Shown here: piece after piece, positions 26,389 to 38,044 of the stretch
How the letters are laid out: each line of letters begins with the position of its first letter
How positions within the stretch are numbered: the first letter of the stretch is position 1
NCBI RefSeq assembly: GCF_000832125.1
Contig: NZ_JPRK01000012.1
Location: 1-64,000 of the forward strand
Length of the DNA stretch: 64,000 nt
Direction: 5' to 3'
Origin: Flavobacterium hibernum
GTDB taxonomy: Bacteria; Bacteroidota; Bacteroidia; Flavobacteriales; Flavobacteriaceae
The notes under the pieces: generated by a model
What the model was told of the DNA's origin: nothing
What the model saw: only the letters and a program-made list of their open reading frames with translations
Databases searched by the model: none
Made by a program: the position numbers and the translations under genes

Positions 26389-28326
26389 ATGAAAAAATTA
26401 TATATCCTAAGTTTACTTTTGAGTTTTACATTTGGTTTTGCTCAAAAAACTAATTTAAAAAAGGCAGATGCATTGTTTAAGAATTACTCTTATGTCGATG
26501 CATCAAAAGCCTACGAAGAATGTTTGCAGAACATAAAGAATCCATCGGCACAAACCTTAAAAAACGCTGCCGATTCGTATTACTTTATTTCTGATGCGAG
26601 AAATGCCCTTAAATGGTACAAAAAACTATACGAGGTACAAGGTAATAATTTGACCGATATCTATTATCTGCGTTATATTCAGTCGATGAAAGCAGTCATG
26701 GATTATGAAGATGCAGATAAAATCACAAAAGAATATCTAAATAAAAAAGGAGAGCAAAAAGAGATTAGCAGATATGTGACACAAAAAAAGCAAATGGACA
26801 GTTTGTCTAAAGCAAAATCTCTTTACGAAATCAAAAACTTAGATATCAATACCAGTAAGTCAGATTTTGGAGCTACCTTTTATCAGGACAAAATTGTATT
26901 CACGTCGGCAAGAGACACTACAAAGTTTAGCCAGAAATTGTATACCTGGAACAATCAGCCTTTTCTAAATTTATACGTTGCCGAAAGAAATCCTGCTGAT
27001 GGAAGTCTATTTAATGAAACCTTGTTTATACCTAATTTAATGACCAAGTATCATGAAGCAACCGCAAGTTTTGATGCCAGCGGAAAAACCATGTACTACT
27101 CATCAAATATTGTAAAGAAAAACAAATTAGTTATTGATGAAAACGAGATCAATAATTTTCAAATCCTAAAAGGTTCAATTGTAAATGGAAAATTAGAAAA
27201 TCCGCAAAAAGTGTTCTTCGATAGCGACGATTATTCAGTTGGACATCCTTCCTTAAGTGACGACGGAAGTTTGCTATTCTTCGCGTCAGATATGCCTGGC
27301 GGTTATGGAGAAACAGATCTATATGTGGTAAGAATTGCAGATGATGGCACAATGAGTTCACCACAAAATCTAGGGCCAAAAATCAATACCATTGGTAACG
27401 ACCTGTTTCCTTTTTTCAGAAATGGAATACTCTACTTTTCGTCAGATGGACATTATGGTTGGGGAGATTTAGATGTTTATGAAAGTAAAATGTCATCAGA
27501 TGGAAGTTTTTCGGCACCACGAAATCTAGGAGCACCAATAAATAGCAACAAAGACGATTTTACGTTTGTAATAGATAAAACAGGAAAATACGGTTACATA
27601 TCTTCCAATAGAGCTGGAGGTAAAGGCGATGATGATATTTATTCTTTTACAAAAGGAGATCCCGTTTGCAACCAAAATATTTCAGGAAAGGCAACAGATC
27701 GAAAATCAAAATTACCACTAACAGATGTTACAATTATCGCATACAATTCCTATAACGAAGTTTTAGCAGAAACAAAAACAAACTTCGACGGAAAATATGC
27801 AGTAATAGTTCCTTGTAACAAAAAAGTTCGTATAGTAGCGAGCAAAACAAATTACAGCGACGACGAAAAAACTGTTGAAACCACAAAAGAAAACGAGGGT
27901 GAAATTACCGATGTTAATTTTGAATTGAGTAACTATGATGATTTAGTAGTAAAAAAACAAGGTGTTGAAAAAGTAGACGTCAACCCAATTTATTTTGATT
28001 ACGATAAATTCGATATTACACCTTTGGCAGTTGAAGAGTTGTCTAAAGTAGTTTTTATCATGAAAAAATTTCCGAACATAAAAATTAAAATAGAATCACA
28101 TACAGATTCGCGAGGAAAAGATTCATACAATCTAAAACTTTCTGACAATAGAGCAAAATCTACACGAGATTATATTGTTTCGCAAGGTATCGACGCATCA
28201 AGAATTGAAAGTGCAATTGGTTATGGTGAAACCCGACTAATTAACAAATGCAAAAATGGTGTAAAATGTACCGAGGCAGAGCATTTATTAAACAGACGCT
28301 CAGACTTTATCATTATTCAAAAATAG
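26389..28326 (+). CDS. OmpA-family protein with PD40 repeats
   Basis: The 645-residue protein has a signal peptide (1-18) and a TPR-like helical part (about 20-130). PD40/WD40-like beta-propeller repeats follow at about 150-420 (DDGSLLFFASDMPGGYGETDLYVV, GILYFSSDGHYGWGDLDVYES). A CarboxypepD_reg-like sandwich is at about 428-520 (NISGKATDRKSKLPLTDV). The OmpA peptidoglycan-binding domain is at about 535-645 (IYFDYDKFDITPLA, IKIESHTDSRG, NRAKSTRDYIVSQGI, LNRRSDFII). This architecture is common as the third gene in PorP/SprF loci and probably anchors the export apparatus to the wall. Its exact role is not established. Confidence 0.9.
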   Translation: MKKLYILSLLLSFTFGFAQKTNLKKADALFKNYSYVDASKAYEECLQNIKNPSAQTLKNAADSYYFISDARNALKWYKKLYEVQGNNLTDIYYLRYIQSMKAVMDYEDADKITKEYLNKKGEQKEISRYVTQKKQMDSLSKAKSLYEIKNLDINTSKSDFGATFYQDKIVFTSARDTTKFSQKLYTWNNQPFLNLYVAERNPADGSLFNETLFIPNLMTKYHEATASFDASGKTMYYSSNIVKKNKLVIDENEINNFQILKGSIVNGKLENPQKVFFDSDDYSVGHPSLSDDGSLLFFASDMPGGYGETDLYVVRIADDGTMSSPQNLGPKINTIGNDLFPFFRNGILYFSSDGHYGWGDLDVYESKMSSDGSFSAPRNLGAPINSNKDDFTFVIDKTGKYGYISSNRAGGKGDDDIYSFTKGDPVCNQNISGKATDRKSKLPLTDVTIIAYNSYNEVLAETKTNFDGKYAVIVPCNKKVRIVASKTNYSDDEKTVETTKENEGEITDVNFELSNYDDLVVKKQGVEKVDVNPIYFDYDKFDITPLAVEELSKVVFIMKKFPNIKIKIESHTDSRGKDSYNLKLSDNRAKSTRDYIVSQGIDASRIESAIGYGETRLINKCKNGVKCTEAEHLLNRRSDFIIIQK

Positions 28327-28436
28327 TTCTATGTTAATGTGTAGATTTTTTGGTTGTCTACATAAAAGTATAAAACGAAGAAACCATTTGGAAGTTGGTT
28401 TTTATTAATTCTTTTTTAAGAATAATGGGCAAGAAG

Positions 28437-28470
28437 AAAATCAAGTTGCATCCTTTGCAACTTGATTTTT
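28437..28470 (+). terminator. Terminator of the T9SS gene cluster
   Basis: AAAATCAAGTTGCA pairs perfectly with TGCAACTTGATTTT around TCCTT and is followed by Ts. It lies 110 bases after the OmpA stop. Confidence 0.85.
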
Positions 28471-28493
28471 GATTTTATAAAACTTTCTGTTTT

Positions 28494-28527
28494 TTGATGA
28501 ATGTAAACAAAAATAATCCTAATTTTG
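28494..28527 (+). promoter_or_regulatory. Promoter of ligA
   Basis: TTG (28494-28496), 23 bases, then TAATTTTG (28520-28527). The -7 box is exact; the spacing is at the upper limit of the consensus. Confidence 0.55.
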
Positions 28528-28566
28528 ATACACAGTTATTCAAAATCACAACTTCCAGTATTTTAA

Positions 28567-31248
<2,682 letters not shown>

Positions 31249-31252
<4 letters not shown>

Positions 31253-32160
31253 ACAATAATTGATCTTCCTTGGTTTGTATGTGCTTTGTCCTTATCGAAG
31301 TAAAAGTCAATTCTACCTAAATTTATACCGTAACAACCCACTTGGTTTACCAATACATTTTCGCCAGCCTTATTTTTTACAATAGTTGGTTTATCTAAAA
31401 AAGTATGAGTATGACCGCCAATAATCAAATCGATATCCTGAGTTTGTTCAGCCAATTTTAAATCACAAATTTTTGTTGCATCATCTTTGTATTTGTATCC
31501 TAAATGCGAAAGACAAATAACCAAATCGCACTTTTCATCCTTTTTAAGCAACTTCGTCATATCCTGAGCAATTTCTACAGGATCGTTGTAAACCGTTTCC
31601 TTGTACATTTGTTTATCAACTAAACCAGCAAGCTCAATACCTAAACCAAAAACACCAACCTTAATTCCGTTTTTATTAAAAATCTTGTAAGGTTTTACAA
31701 GACCATTCATAACAGTATTTTTAAAATCGTAATTAGAATTGATAAATTCAAAAGTAGCGTGAGGCATTTGTGCATACAAACCATCCAAACCATTGTCAAA
31801 ATCATGATTTCCTATAGTCGATGCATCATATTTCATCATACTCATCAATTTAAATTCAAGTTCACCACCATAATAATTAAAGTACGGAGTTCCCTGAAAA
31901 ATATCTCCTGCATCCAGCAAAAGTACATTTGGATTTTCTTGACGAATAGTTTCGATAAGTGCAGCTCTGCGCGATACGCCACCTTTATTTGGATTACGAG
32001 GATCATCAGCCGGAAAAGGATCTATATGGCTATGAACATCATTAGTATGTAGAATAGTTAAGTGTTTAATATCGTTGCTTTCAAAACTGCTCAATGATAA
32101 ACCTAAGCTTAATAAAGCAGTACTTGCAGCAGTTTTTTCGATAAATTCTCTTCTTTTCAT
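31249..32160 (-). CDS. Tat-exported metallophosphatase (5'-nucleotidase N-terminal domain)
   Basis: This 303-residue protein equals the catalytic half of UshA/5'-nucleotidases. It opens with a Tat-type signal (MKRREFIEKTAASTALL). The two-metal phosphoesterase motifs follow: LHTNDVHSH (37-44), DAGDIFQGTPYF (about 83-94), GNHDFDNG (117-124), CLSHLGYKY and the GGHTHT motif near 235. The C-terminal substrate-specificity domain of the usual 500-600-residue enzyme is missing. It is encoded separately just upstream (32326-33102). Together they probably hydrolyse nucleotides or related phosphoesters in the periplasm. Confidence 0.9.
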
Positions 32161-32210
32161 TTTATATATTTTTTGCGGAAACTGTAATGTTATTTGCTAA
32201 TGTTTTTTTT

Positions 32211-32267
32211 GCCACAGATTAAAATATTTGCATAGATTTTAAATCTTTTAATCCTTTAATCTGTGGC
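32211..32267. repeat. Palindromic repeat (GCCACAGATTAAA arms) between the split nucleotidase genes
   Basis: GCCACAGATTAAA (32211-32223) is repeated inverted at 32255-32267, with an AT-rich 31-base middle. 'GCCACAGATTAAA' is a string I recognise as scattered through flavobacterial intergenic DNA. There is no T-run pattern, so it is not a clear terminator. Confidence 0.6.
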
Positions 32268-32325
32268 TAAACTTTTTATGCGTTTACAAATGATTTATTT
32301 TTAATCCTGAGTATACGCTTGCTTT

Positions 32326-33102
32326 TTATTCTTCAGTAATTCTGATATCTTTTGGTACTGGAATTGTGTCTACCTGTTTAAAGTAATCAATCAATACATC
32401 ACGAAGCTTGTAATTCAAATCAAACTTTTGAACACCTTTAGCAAAAAAAGTCATACTATCACCACCATTAGCCAAATAGTCATTTGTTGCTACATTATAA
32501 ATCTTATTAACATCAAGAGGTTTTCCCTGAATTAGAATGTTTTTAGCTTTATTGTCTTTCGTAATCGTAAAAGTCATTCCAGACAAAGGTTGAGGTTTTC
32601 TTTCCTTAATAATATAAGTAGCGATTTCAAGAATTTGATCTCCTTTTAATGCGACAACAACCAAGTTGTTTTCAAAAGGCATAATTTCAAAAGCAGTTCT
32701 CGTAGTTACATTTCCTTTTGGTAAAATAGCACGAATTCCTCCGTGGTTTAAAAGACATAAGTCAATAGTTTTTTTCTCACGAGCTTTAAAAACCAGATTT
32801 CCTCTTTCAACACATACATCGGCCAACAAACATCCAATAGTAGTTTGCCATTTTCCTGTACTTTTATCCAAAGTTTCCGGACAATAAGCAAGAACGCTGT
32901 CTAAATCCTTATTAATATGATCACGATAAGGTTTAATGAAATTTTCAATTGCTGGAGTTTCAGCATTTTTTTCGGTGATCGGGAGTTGTTTTCCTTCTAT
33001 CTTCGTCAGATTGTAATTTTTCTGACTGCAAGAAGAAATAAAAAGTGTTAAGAATATAACAAAAAGTTTTAAAAATCCGTTATACTTTTTTAGTTTTACC
33101 AT
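32326..33102 (-). CDS. 5'-nucleotidase C-terminal-domain lipoprotein
   Basis: The 258-residue protein is the substrate-binding (5_nucleotid_C) half of UshA-like enzymes, standing alone. A signal peptide with lipobox FISSC (Cys25) makes it a likely lipoprotein. Conserved text includes LLNHGGIRAILPKGNVT, EIMPFENNLVVVALKG, and YNVATNDYLANGGDSMTFF, which supplies the aromatic and Asn/Gly residues that clamp the nucleoside. It is the upstream gene of a two-gene unit with the metallophosphatase, 165 bases apart. It has no catalytic metal site of its own, so activity should need the partner. Confidence 0.9.
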   Translation of the reverse strand: MVKLKKYNGFLKLFVIFLTLFISSCSQKNYNLTKIEGKQLPITEKNAETPAIENFIKPYRDHINKDLDSVLAYCPETLDKSTGKWQTTIGCLLADVCVERGNLVFKAREKKTIDLCLLNHGGIRAILPKGNVTTRTAFEIMPFENNLVVVALKGDQILEIATYIIKERKPQPLSGMTFTITKDNKAKNILIQGKPLDVNKIYNVATNDYLANGGDSMTFFAKGVQKFDLNYKLRDVLIDYFKQVDTIPVPKDIRITEE

Positions 33103-33123
33103 CTTAAATGCGACTTAAATAAT

Positions 33124-33131
33124 TAATTTTG
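33124..33131 (+). promoter_or_regulatory. Promoter -7 box for the DUF6913-like gene
   Basis: TAATTTTG is an exact TAnnTTTG box, 18 bases before the ATG at 33150. No clear -33 TTG is present. Confidence 0.4.
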
Positions 33132-33149
33132 TAATCGAGTAAAAGTACT

Positions 33150-33662
33150 ATGTTTTTAAATTATATAAAGGAATTTTTTGTAAAAAAATCATTAAAAAAT
33201 CACTTATATAATGTGCAAAACAAAGTTTTTACAAATAATGTACAAACAATTGGTTTACTGGTTGATGAGAGTAAGTATAAACATTCAGAAGAGCTTCTAG
33301 GAGAAATAATTTCTAAAGGAATAGTGCCTCAGAATGTTAAGATTGCAGCGTATAGAAATAAATTTGATGCAAAAACTACGTATTCAAGACCTACATTTGG
33401 TAAAAAAGACATCAATTGGCAGGGAGAGATTACAGCAGATTTTCTGAACGAATTTATTAAAACAGAATTTGATCTCTTAATTAGTTACTACGACAGTGAA
33501 AATGCTATTTTGATGTCAGTAACTAATAAATCAAGAGCAAAATTTAAAGTAGGATTTGCATCCGTAGATCAAAGATTGAATCATTGGATGATTAATACCG
33601 CTGTAGAGAATTATCGACTTTTCGTTTTCGAATTGTTTAAGTATTTAAAAAGTATAAAATAA
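33150..33662 (+). CDS. Conserved Flavobacteriia protein (probably DUF6913)
   Basis: This 170-residue soluble protein begins MFLNYIKEFFVKKSLKNHL and has a central VQTIGLLVDES strand and a later FDLLISYYDSENAILMSVTNKSRAKFKVGF block, giving an alternating alpha/beta pattern. I recall it as a Flavobacteriia family (DUF6913) regularly next to dapA; the number should be confirmed. No catalytic motif is visible. It precedes dapA by 16 bases and is divergent from the nucleotidase lipoprotein gene. Confidence 0.75.
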   Translation: MFLNYIKEFFVKKSLKNHLYNVQNKVFTNNVQTIGLLVDESKYKHSEELLGEIISKGIVPQNVKIAAYRNKFDAKTTYSRPTFGKKDINWQGEITADFLNEFIKTEFDLLISYYDSENAILMSVTNKSRAKFKVGFASVDQRLNHWMINTAVENYRLFVFELFKYLKSIK

Positions 33663-33678
33663 AATTATAAATTAGAAT

Positions 33679-34560
33679 ATGCAATCATTAATAGGAACTG
33701 GTGTTGCGCTTGTAACCCCATTTAAAAAAGACTTTTCAGTAGATATCGACGCTTTACAGCGTATCGTAAATTTTTCTATAGACGGAGGAGTTGAATATCT
33801 TGTAGTTATGGGAACCACAGCAGAAAATGCTACTCTAACGCAAGCCGAAAAAGAATTGGTTATAAAAACAGTAATCGATACTAATAAAGGAAGATTGCCG
33901 TTAGTTCTTGGAGTTGGAGGTAATAATACAATGCAAATAGTAGAAGAGCTAAAAACAGGAGATTTTTCTGCATTTGAAGCAATACTTTCTGTTTCCCCTT
34001 ATTACAATAAGCCAACACAAGAAGGAATTTATCAGCATTTTAAAGCAATTGCAGAAGCATCTCCAATACCAGTAATTTTATACAATGTTCCAGGTAGAAC
34101 ATCAAGTAATATGTTGCCATCAACAGTAATTCGTTTGGCAAATGATTTTAGCAATGTAGTTGCAATAAAAGAGGCAGCCGGAGATATGGCACAAGCCTTA
34201 CAATTGATTAAAAATGCACCAAAAGATTTCTTGGTAATTTCAGGAGATGATATGATAGCTTTGCCAATTGTTTTAGCTGGTGGAGCAGGTGTAATTTCGG
34301 TAATTGGACAAGGTTTTCCGAAAGAATTTTCAGAAATGATTCGTTTAGGATTAAATAGAAAGGTTAATGAAGCCTTTAAAACACAATATTTTTTATCAGA
34401 TTGTATCGACATGATTTTTGAGCAAGGAAATCCTGCCGGAATCAAACAAATCTTTCAAGCCCTTGGTATTGCTGATAATACAGTGCGTTTGCCTTTGGTA
34501 ACCGTTGATGAATCATTGGCAAATAGATTGAATGAATTTGTAAAAAACAGCATAAATTAA
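33679..34560 (+). CDS. dapA: 4-Hydroxy-tetrahydrodipicolinate synthase
   Basis: DapA condenses pyruvate with aspartate semialdehyde in lysine and diaminopimelate synthesis. The 293-residue barrel has [10 protein letters not shown] at the start, the [11 protein letters not shown] pyruvate-carboxylate loop, and the catalytic Tyr in LYNVPGRTS. The Schiff-base Lys is K164 in [11 protein letters not shown]. It lies 16 bases after the DUF6913-like gene. The bamD promoter follows downstream. Confidence 0.96.
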   Translation: MQSLIGTGVALVTPFKKDFSVDIDALQRIVNFSIDGGVEYLVVMGTTAENATLTQAEKELVIKTVIDTNKGRLPLVLGVGGNNTMQIVEELKTGDFSAFEAILSVSPYYNKPTQEGIYQHFKAIAEASPIPVILYNVPGRTSSNMLPSTVIRLANDFSNVVAIKEAAGDMAQALQLIKNAPKDFLVISGDDMIALPIVLAGGAGVISVIGQGFPKEFSEMIRLGLNRKVNEAFKTQYFLSDCIDMIFEQGNPAGIKQIFQALGIADNTVRLPLVTVDESLANRLNEFVKNSIN

Positions 34561-34600
34561 ACGTGAGATTACCGGTATTTTATTATACCAAAAAAATATT

Positions 34601-34630
34601 TTGTAGTAGCTAAATTAATAACTAAATTTG
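34601..34630 (+). promoter_or_regulatory. Promoter of the bamD-rpoZ-coaBC operon
   Basis: TTG (34601-34603), exactly 19 bases, then TAAATTTG (34623-34630): a full consensus match. A small hairpin (CACCG/CGGTG, 34632-34647) falls at the expected transcription start. Confidence 0.8.
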
Positions 34631-34696
34631 CCACCGGAACTTCGGTGTGATTTTGCTTTGGCATAATTGTCTAAGAAATCATAATAAAATAAGAAA

Positions 34697-35491
34697 ATGA
34701 AAAAAATAGTATCTCTATTAATTGTTGTTGTCCTTTTTTGTTCTTGTAGTGAATACCAAAAAGCATTAAAAAATGAAGATGTTGCAGCAAAATTTGATGT
34801 GGCAACAAAAATGTATGATGCTGGGAAATATTCTAAAGCCATTCGTCTTTTTGAACAATTAGCTCCTTCTTATAGAGGAAAGCCTCAGGCCGAGAAACTA
34901 TTTTACATGTTTTCGCAGTCTTATTATAAGTCAAAACAGTATTATTTAGCTGGTTATCAATTTGAAAGCTTTGTTTCAGGATATCCGCGTAGTGAGAAAG
35001 TTCAGGAAGCAGCCTTTTTAGGTGCTTATAGCTACTCAAAATTGGCTCCTGTTTATAGCTTAGATCAAACAGATACAGTAAAAGCATTAGAAAAATTACA
35101 AGCATTTATAGATAATTATCCAAATTCAGAATACATTGTTCAAGCTAATGCAGCTGTGCAGGTTTTGAATGGAAAACTAGAGAAAAAAGCTTTTGAAAAC
35201 GCAAAAGGATATAATACGATTTCAGATTATAAATCAGCATTAATTGCTTTTGATAATTTTATCGCAGATTTTCCTGGAACACCATTTAAAGAAGATGCAT
35301 TGTTTTACAAATACGATTCAGCATACAAATTGGCAATAAACAGTATTCCATCAAAAATGGAAGAACGTTTAAATGTTGCAAAAGTAGCTTACAATAACTT
35401 GGTTAAGTTTAAAAGCGATACGAAATACAAAAAAGAAGCAGACGAAATGAATGCTAGAGTTGAAACTGATTTACAAAAATTTACTAAATAA
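34697..35491 (+). CDS. bamD: Outer-membrane assembly lipoprotein BamD
   Basis: BamD is the essential lipoprotein partner of BamA in inserting outer-membrane barrels. The 264-residue product starts MKKIVSLLIVVVLFCSCSEY with a lipobox (probably Cys17). TPR repeats follow with typical text: AGKYSKAIRLFEQLAPSYRG, YYLAGYQFESFVSGYPRSEK and ALEKLQAFIDNYPNSEY. It leads a co-directional set with rpoZ (9 bases later), coaBC, DUF4835 and recN. Confidence 0.93.
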   Translation: MKKIVSLLIVVVLFCSCSEYQKALKNEDVAAKFDVATKMYDAGKYSKAIRLFEQLAPSYRGKPQAEKLFYMFSQSYYKSKQYYLAGYQFESFVSGYPRSEKVQEAAFLGAYSYSKLAPVYSLDQTDTVKALEKLQAFIDNYPNSEYIVQANAAVQVLNGKLEKKAFENAKGYNTISDYKSALIAFDNFIADFPGTPFKEDALFYKYDSAYKLAINSIPSKMEERLNVAKVAYNNLVKFKSDTKYKKEADEMNARVETDLQKFTK

Positions 35492-35500
35492 AATAAAGTC

Positions 35501-35818
35501 ATGGATTTAAAAAAGACGAATGCTCCTGTAAATACAATAACTTACAATAAAACAGTTATTGAAGAGCCAACAGGAAATGTGTATGAGGCAATTACCATTA
35601 TGGCTAAAAGAGCAAATCAAATTAATTCTGAAATTAAAAAAGAATTAACTGAGAAATTAGAAGAGTTTGCTACTTATAATGACAGTCTTGAAGAAGTTTT
35701 TGAAAATAAAGAACAAATTGAAGTTTCTAAATTTTACGAAAAATTACCAAAACCACATGCTTTAGCAGTTCAAGAATGGTTAGATGGTAAAACATACCAC
35801 AGAGGTTCAAACAAATAA
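35501..35818 (+). CDS. rpoZ: RNA polymerase omega subunit (Bacteroidota type)
   Basis: At 105 residues, this is the Rpb6-like omega of Bacteroidota. It has the conserved GNVYEAITIMAKRANQINSEIKKEL helix pair that wraps the beta' C-terminus. The C-terminal region (HALAVQEWLDGKTYHRG) is typical of the phylum. It lies between bamD and coaBC with 9-base gaps; omega next to coaBC is a widespread arrangement. Confidence 0.92.
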   Translation: MDLKKTNAPVNTITYNKTVIEEPTGNVYEAITIMAKRANQINSEIKKELTEKLEEFATYNDSLEEVFENKEQIEVSKFYEKLPKPHALAVQEWLDGKTYHRGSNK

Positions 35819-35827
35819 TATAGTATA

Positions 35828-37042
35828 ATGTCAGTTTTAAACGGGAAGAAAATTTTACTAGGAGTTTCTGGTGGAATTGCAGCCTATAAAACAGCCCCAT
35901 TAGTACGACTTTTTATAAAAGCAGGTGCACATGTCCAAGTGATAATGACACCTGCTTCTAAGGATTTTGTAACGCCACTTACGTTATCAACCTTATCAAA
36001 AAATCCAGTACATTCCAGTTTCTTTAATCAAGATGATGAAGATGCCGTTTGGAACAATCACGTTGAATTAGCGCTTTGGGCCGATTTAATGTTAATTGCT
36101 CCTGCGACAGCTAATACCTTATCTAAAATGACCACGGGAAATTGTGACAATCTTTTAATTGCTACTTATTTATCGGCAAAATGTCCAGTTTATTATGCTC
36201 CGGCAATGGACTTGGATATGTATAAACATCCCTCAACTTTATCTAGTTTTACTGCATTAAAAGAGTTTGGAAACATCATGATTCCTGCTGAAAATGGAGA
36301 GCTGGCAAGTGGATTATCTGGCGAAGGCAGAATGGCAGAACCAGAAAATATTATTGCTTTTCTTGAAGCCGATTTAGAAAGTAAATTACCCTTAAAAGGA
36401 AAGAAAATATTAATTACCGCAGGTCCAACATATGAAGCGATAGATCCTGTACGTTTTATAGGAAATCATTCGTCAGGAAAAATGGGTTTTGATATTGCGA
36501 ATGAAGCTGCAAAATTAGGCGCACAAGTTATTTTAGTCGCTGGCCCAACTCATTTAAAAGCAAAAAGTAGTGCAATAGAAGTTGTAAATGTAGTTTCTGC
36601 TCAAGAAATGTACGATGCTTGTCATTTGTATTATAATGATGTTGATGTTACAATCGCTGCAGCCGCAGTTGCAGATTATAGACCAAAAGTTGTGGCATTG
36701 CAAAAGATTAAAAAAACTACAGACGAGTTTTCAATAGATCTTGAAAAAACAAAAGATATTTTAGCTTCGTTAGGAGCGATCAAAAAAAATCAGTTTTTAA
36801 TTGGGTTTGCTCTGGAAACTCAAAATGAAATTGAAAATGCTAAGCTGAAAATTCAGAAAAAAAACTTAGATTTGATTGTTTTAAATTCCTTGCAAGATGA
36901 AGGTGCAGGTTTTAAAAAAGAAACCAATAAAGTAACATTTATTGATAAAGATTTTAAAATCGAACCAATGGAATTAAAAACAAAAGAATCTGTTGCAACT
37001 GATATTTTAAATAAAGTAATTTCTTACTTTGGTAAAATATAA
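35828..37042 (+). CDS. coaBC: Bifunctional phosphopantothenoylcysteine decarboxylase/synthetase
   Basis: CoaBC makes 4'-phosphopantetheine from phosphopantothenate and cysteine on the way to CoA. The CoaC flavoprotein part (residues 1-185) shows LLGVSGGIAAYKT, APATANTLSKMTTGNCDN and APAMDLDMY. The CoaB part (about 188-404) shows ILITAGPTYEAIDPVRFIGN, SSGKMGFDIANEA, and TIAAAAVADYRPK followed by KIKK. Length 404 is standard. coaE is encoded in the same window at 42120. Confidence 0.97.
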   Translation: MSVLNGKKILLGVSGGIAAYKTAPLVRLFIKAGAHVQVIMTPASKDFVTPLTLSTLSKNPVHSSFFNQDDEDAVWNNHVELALWADLMLIAPATANTLSKMTTGNCDNLLIATYLSAKCPVYYAPAMDLDMYKHPSTLSSFTALKEFGNIMIPAENGELASGLSGEGRMAEPENIIAFLEADLESKLPLKGKKILITAGPTYEAIDPVRFIGNHSSGKMGFDIANEAAKLGAQVILVAGPTHLKAKSSAIEVVNVVSAQEMYDACHLYYNDVDVTIAAAAVADYRPKVVALQKIKKTTDEFSIDLEKTKDILASLGAIKKNQFLIGFALETQNEIENAKLKIQKKNLDLIVLNSLQDEGAGFKKETNKVTFIDKDFKIEPMELKTKESVATDILNKVISYFGKI

Positions 37043-37106
37043 TATTTTTAGAAAATATAAGTTATGCATCTAGGCGTTTATGGCGCTAACACAAAAAGTA
37101 TCTTTT

Positions 37107-37991
37107 ATGAATAGAATATTTGCTCTTTTAGTTTTCTTTATTTTTGGCTTTACACAGGCGCAACAGTTAAATTGCACAGTAACAATTAATACAGAAAGAC
37201 TACCGAATCCAAATCAACAAGTTTTTAAAACACTCCAAACATCTTTGTCGGAGTTTGTAAATAAAACAGATTGGACAGGTTTAGCTTTAAAGCAAAACGA
37301 GCGAATTAATTGTTCGATGTATATCACATTGTCTTCAAATAGTTCAGATCAATTTACGGGAACAATTCAAGTACAATCGTCAAGATTAATTTTTAACTCT
37401 ACATATTCGTCGCCAATATTAAATTATAACGATAAAGATTTTAACTTTCGTTATATAGAATATGAGCCGTTGTTGTTTAATCCGGCAACATACGATTCCA
37501 ATTTAGTTTCAGTTGTTTCTTTTTATAGCTATCTAATTTTGGCTATGGATGCAGATTCTTTTCAAATGGGCGCAGGGAATCAATATCTTGAGATAGCTCA
37601 AAATATTGCAAATGTTGCACAGCAAGGTGGAGCCAAAGGTTGGAGTCAATCTGACGGACTTCAAAATCGCTATTATTTAATAAATGATATGATTTCTCCA
37701 ATGTATAGTGATTTACGTCAAACTACATTTATGTATCATACAGGTTTAGATGGTATGAGTGAAGATTTGAAAGGCTCGAAAGAAAAAGTGAAAGCCGCAA
37801 TAATGAATCTTCAAAAATTGAATGCTGTAAAACCAAATGCTTTTTTAACCCGAGTATTTTTTGATGCAAAATCAGATGAAATCGTTTCTATATTTTCAGG
37901 AGGACCAAGTATTTCTGTTACTGATTTAACCGATGTTCTAAATAAAGTTTCGCCACTAAACTCGACCAAATGGTCACAGATTAAGTTCTAG
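37107..37991 (+). CDS. DUF4835 secreted protein
   Basis: The 294-residue protein has a signal peptide (MNRIFALLVFFIFGFTQAQ). DUF4835 follows, with LNCTVTINTERLPNPNQQVFKTLQ near the start and LLFNPATYDSNLVSVVSFYSYL centrally. The ATG at 37107 is used instead of 37080 because it places the signal peptide at the N-terminus. This Bacteroidota-specific family lies between coaBC and recN in many genomes; function is unknown, probably periplasmic or outer-membrane associated. recN follows by 53 bases. Confidence 0.9.
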   Translation: MNRIFALLVFFIFGFTQAQQLNCTVTINTERLPNPNQQVFKTLQTSLSEFVNKTDWTGLALKQNERINCSMYITLSSNSSDQFTGTIQVQSSRLIFNSTYSSPILNYNDKDFNFRYIEYEPLLFNPATYDSNLVSVVSFYSYLILAMDADSFQMGAGNQYLEIAQNIANVAQQGGAKGWSQSDGLQNRYYLINDMISPMYSDLRQTTFMYHTGLDGMSEDLKGSKEKVKAAIMNLQKLNAVKPNAFLTRVFFDAKSDEIVSIFSGGPSISVTDLTDVLNKVSPLNSTKWSQIKF

Positions 37992-38044
37992 ATTGATTGA
38001 ATCAATTTAAACTCTTTTATAATTTTATATCCACACAATCCCCT

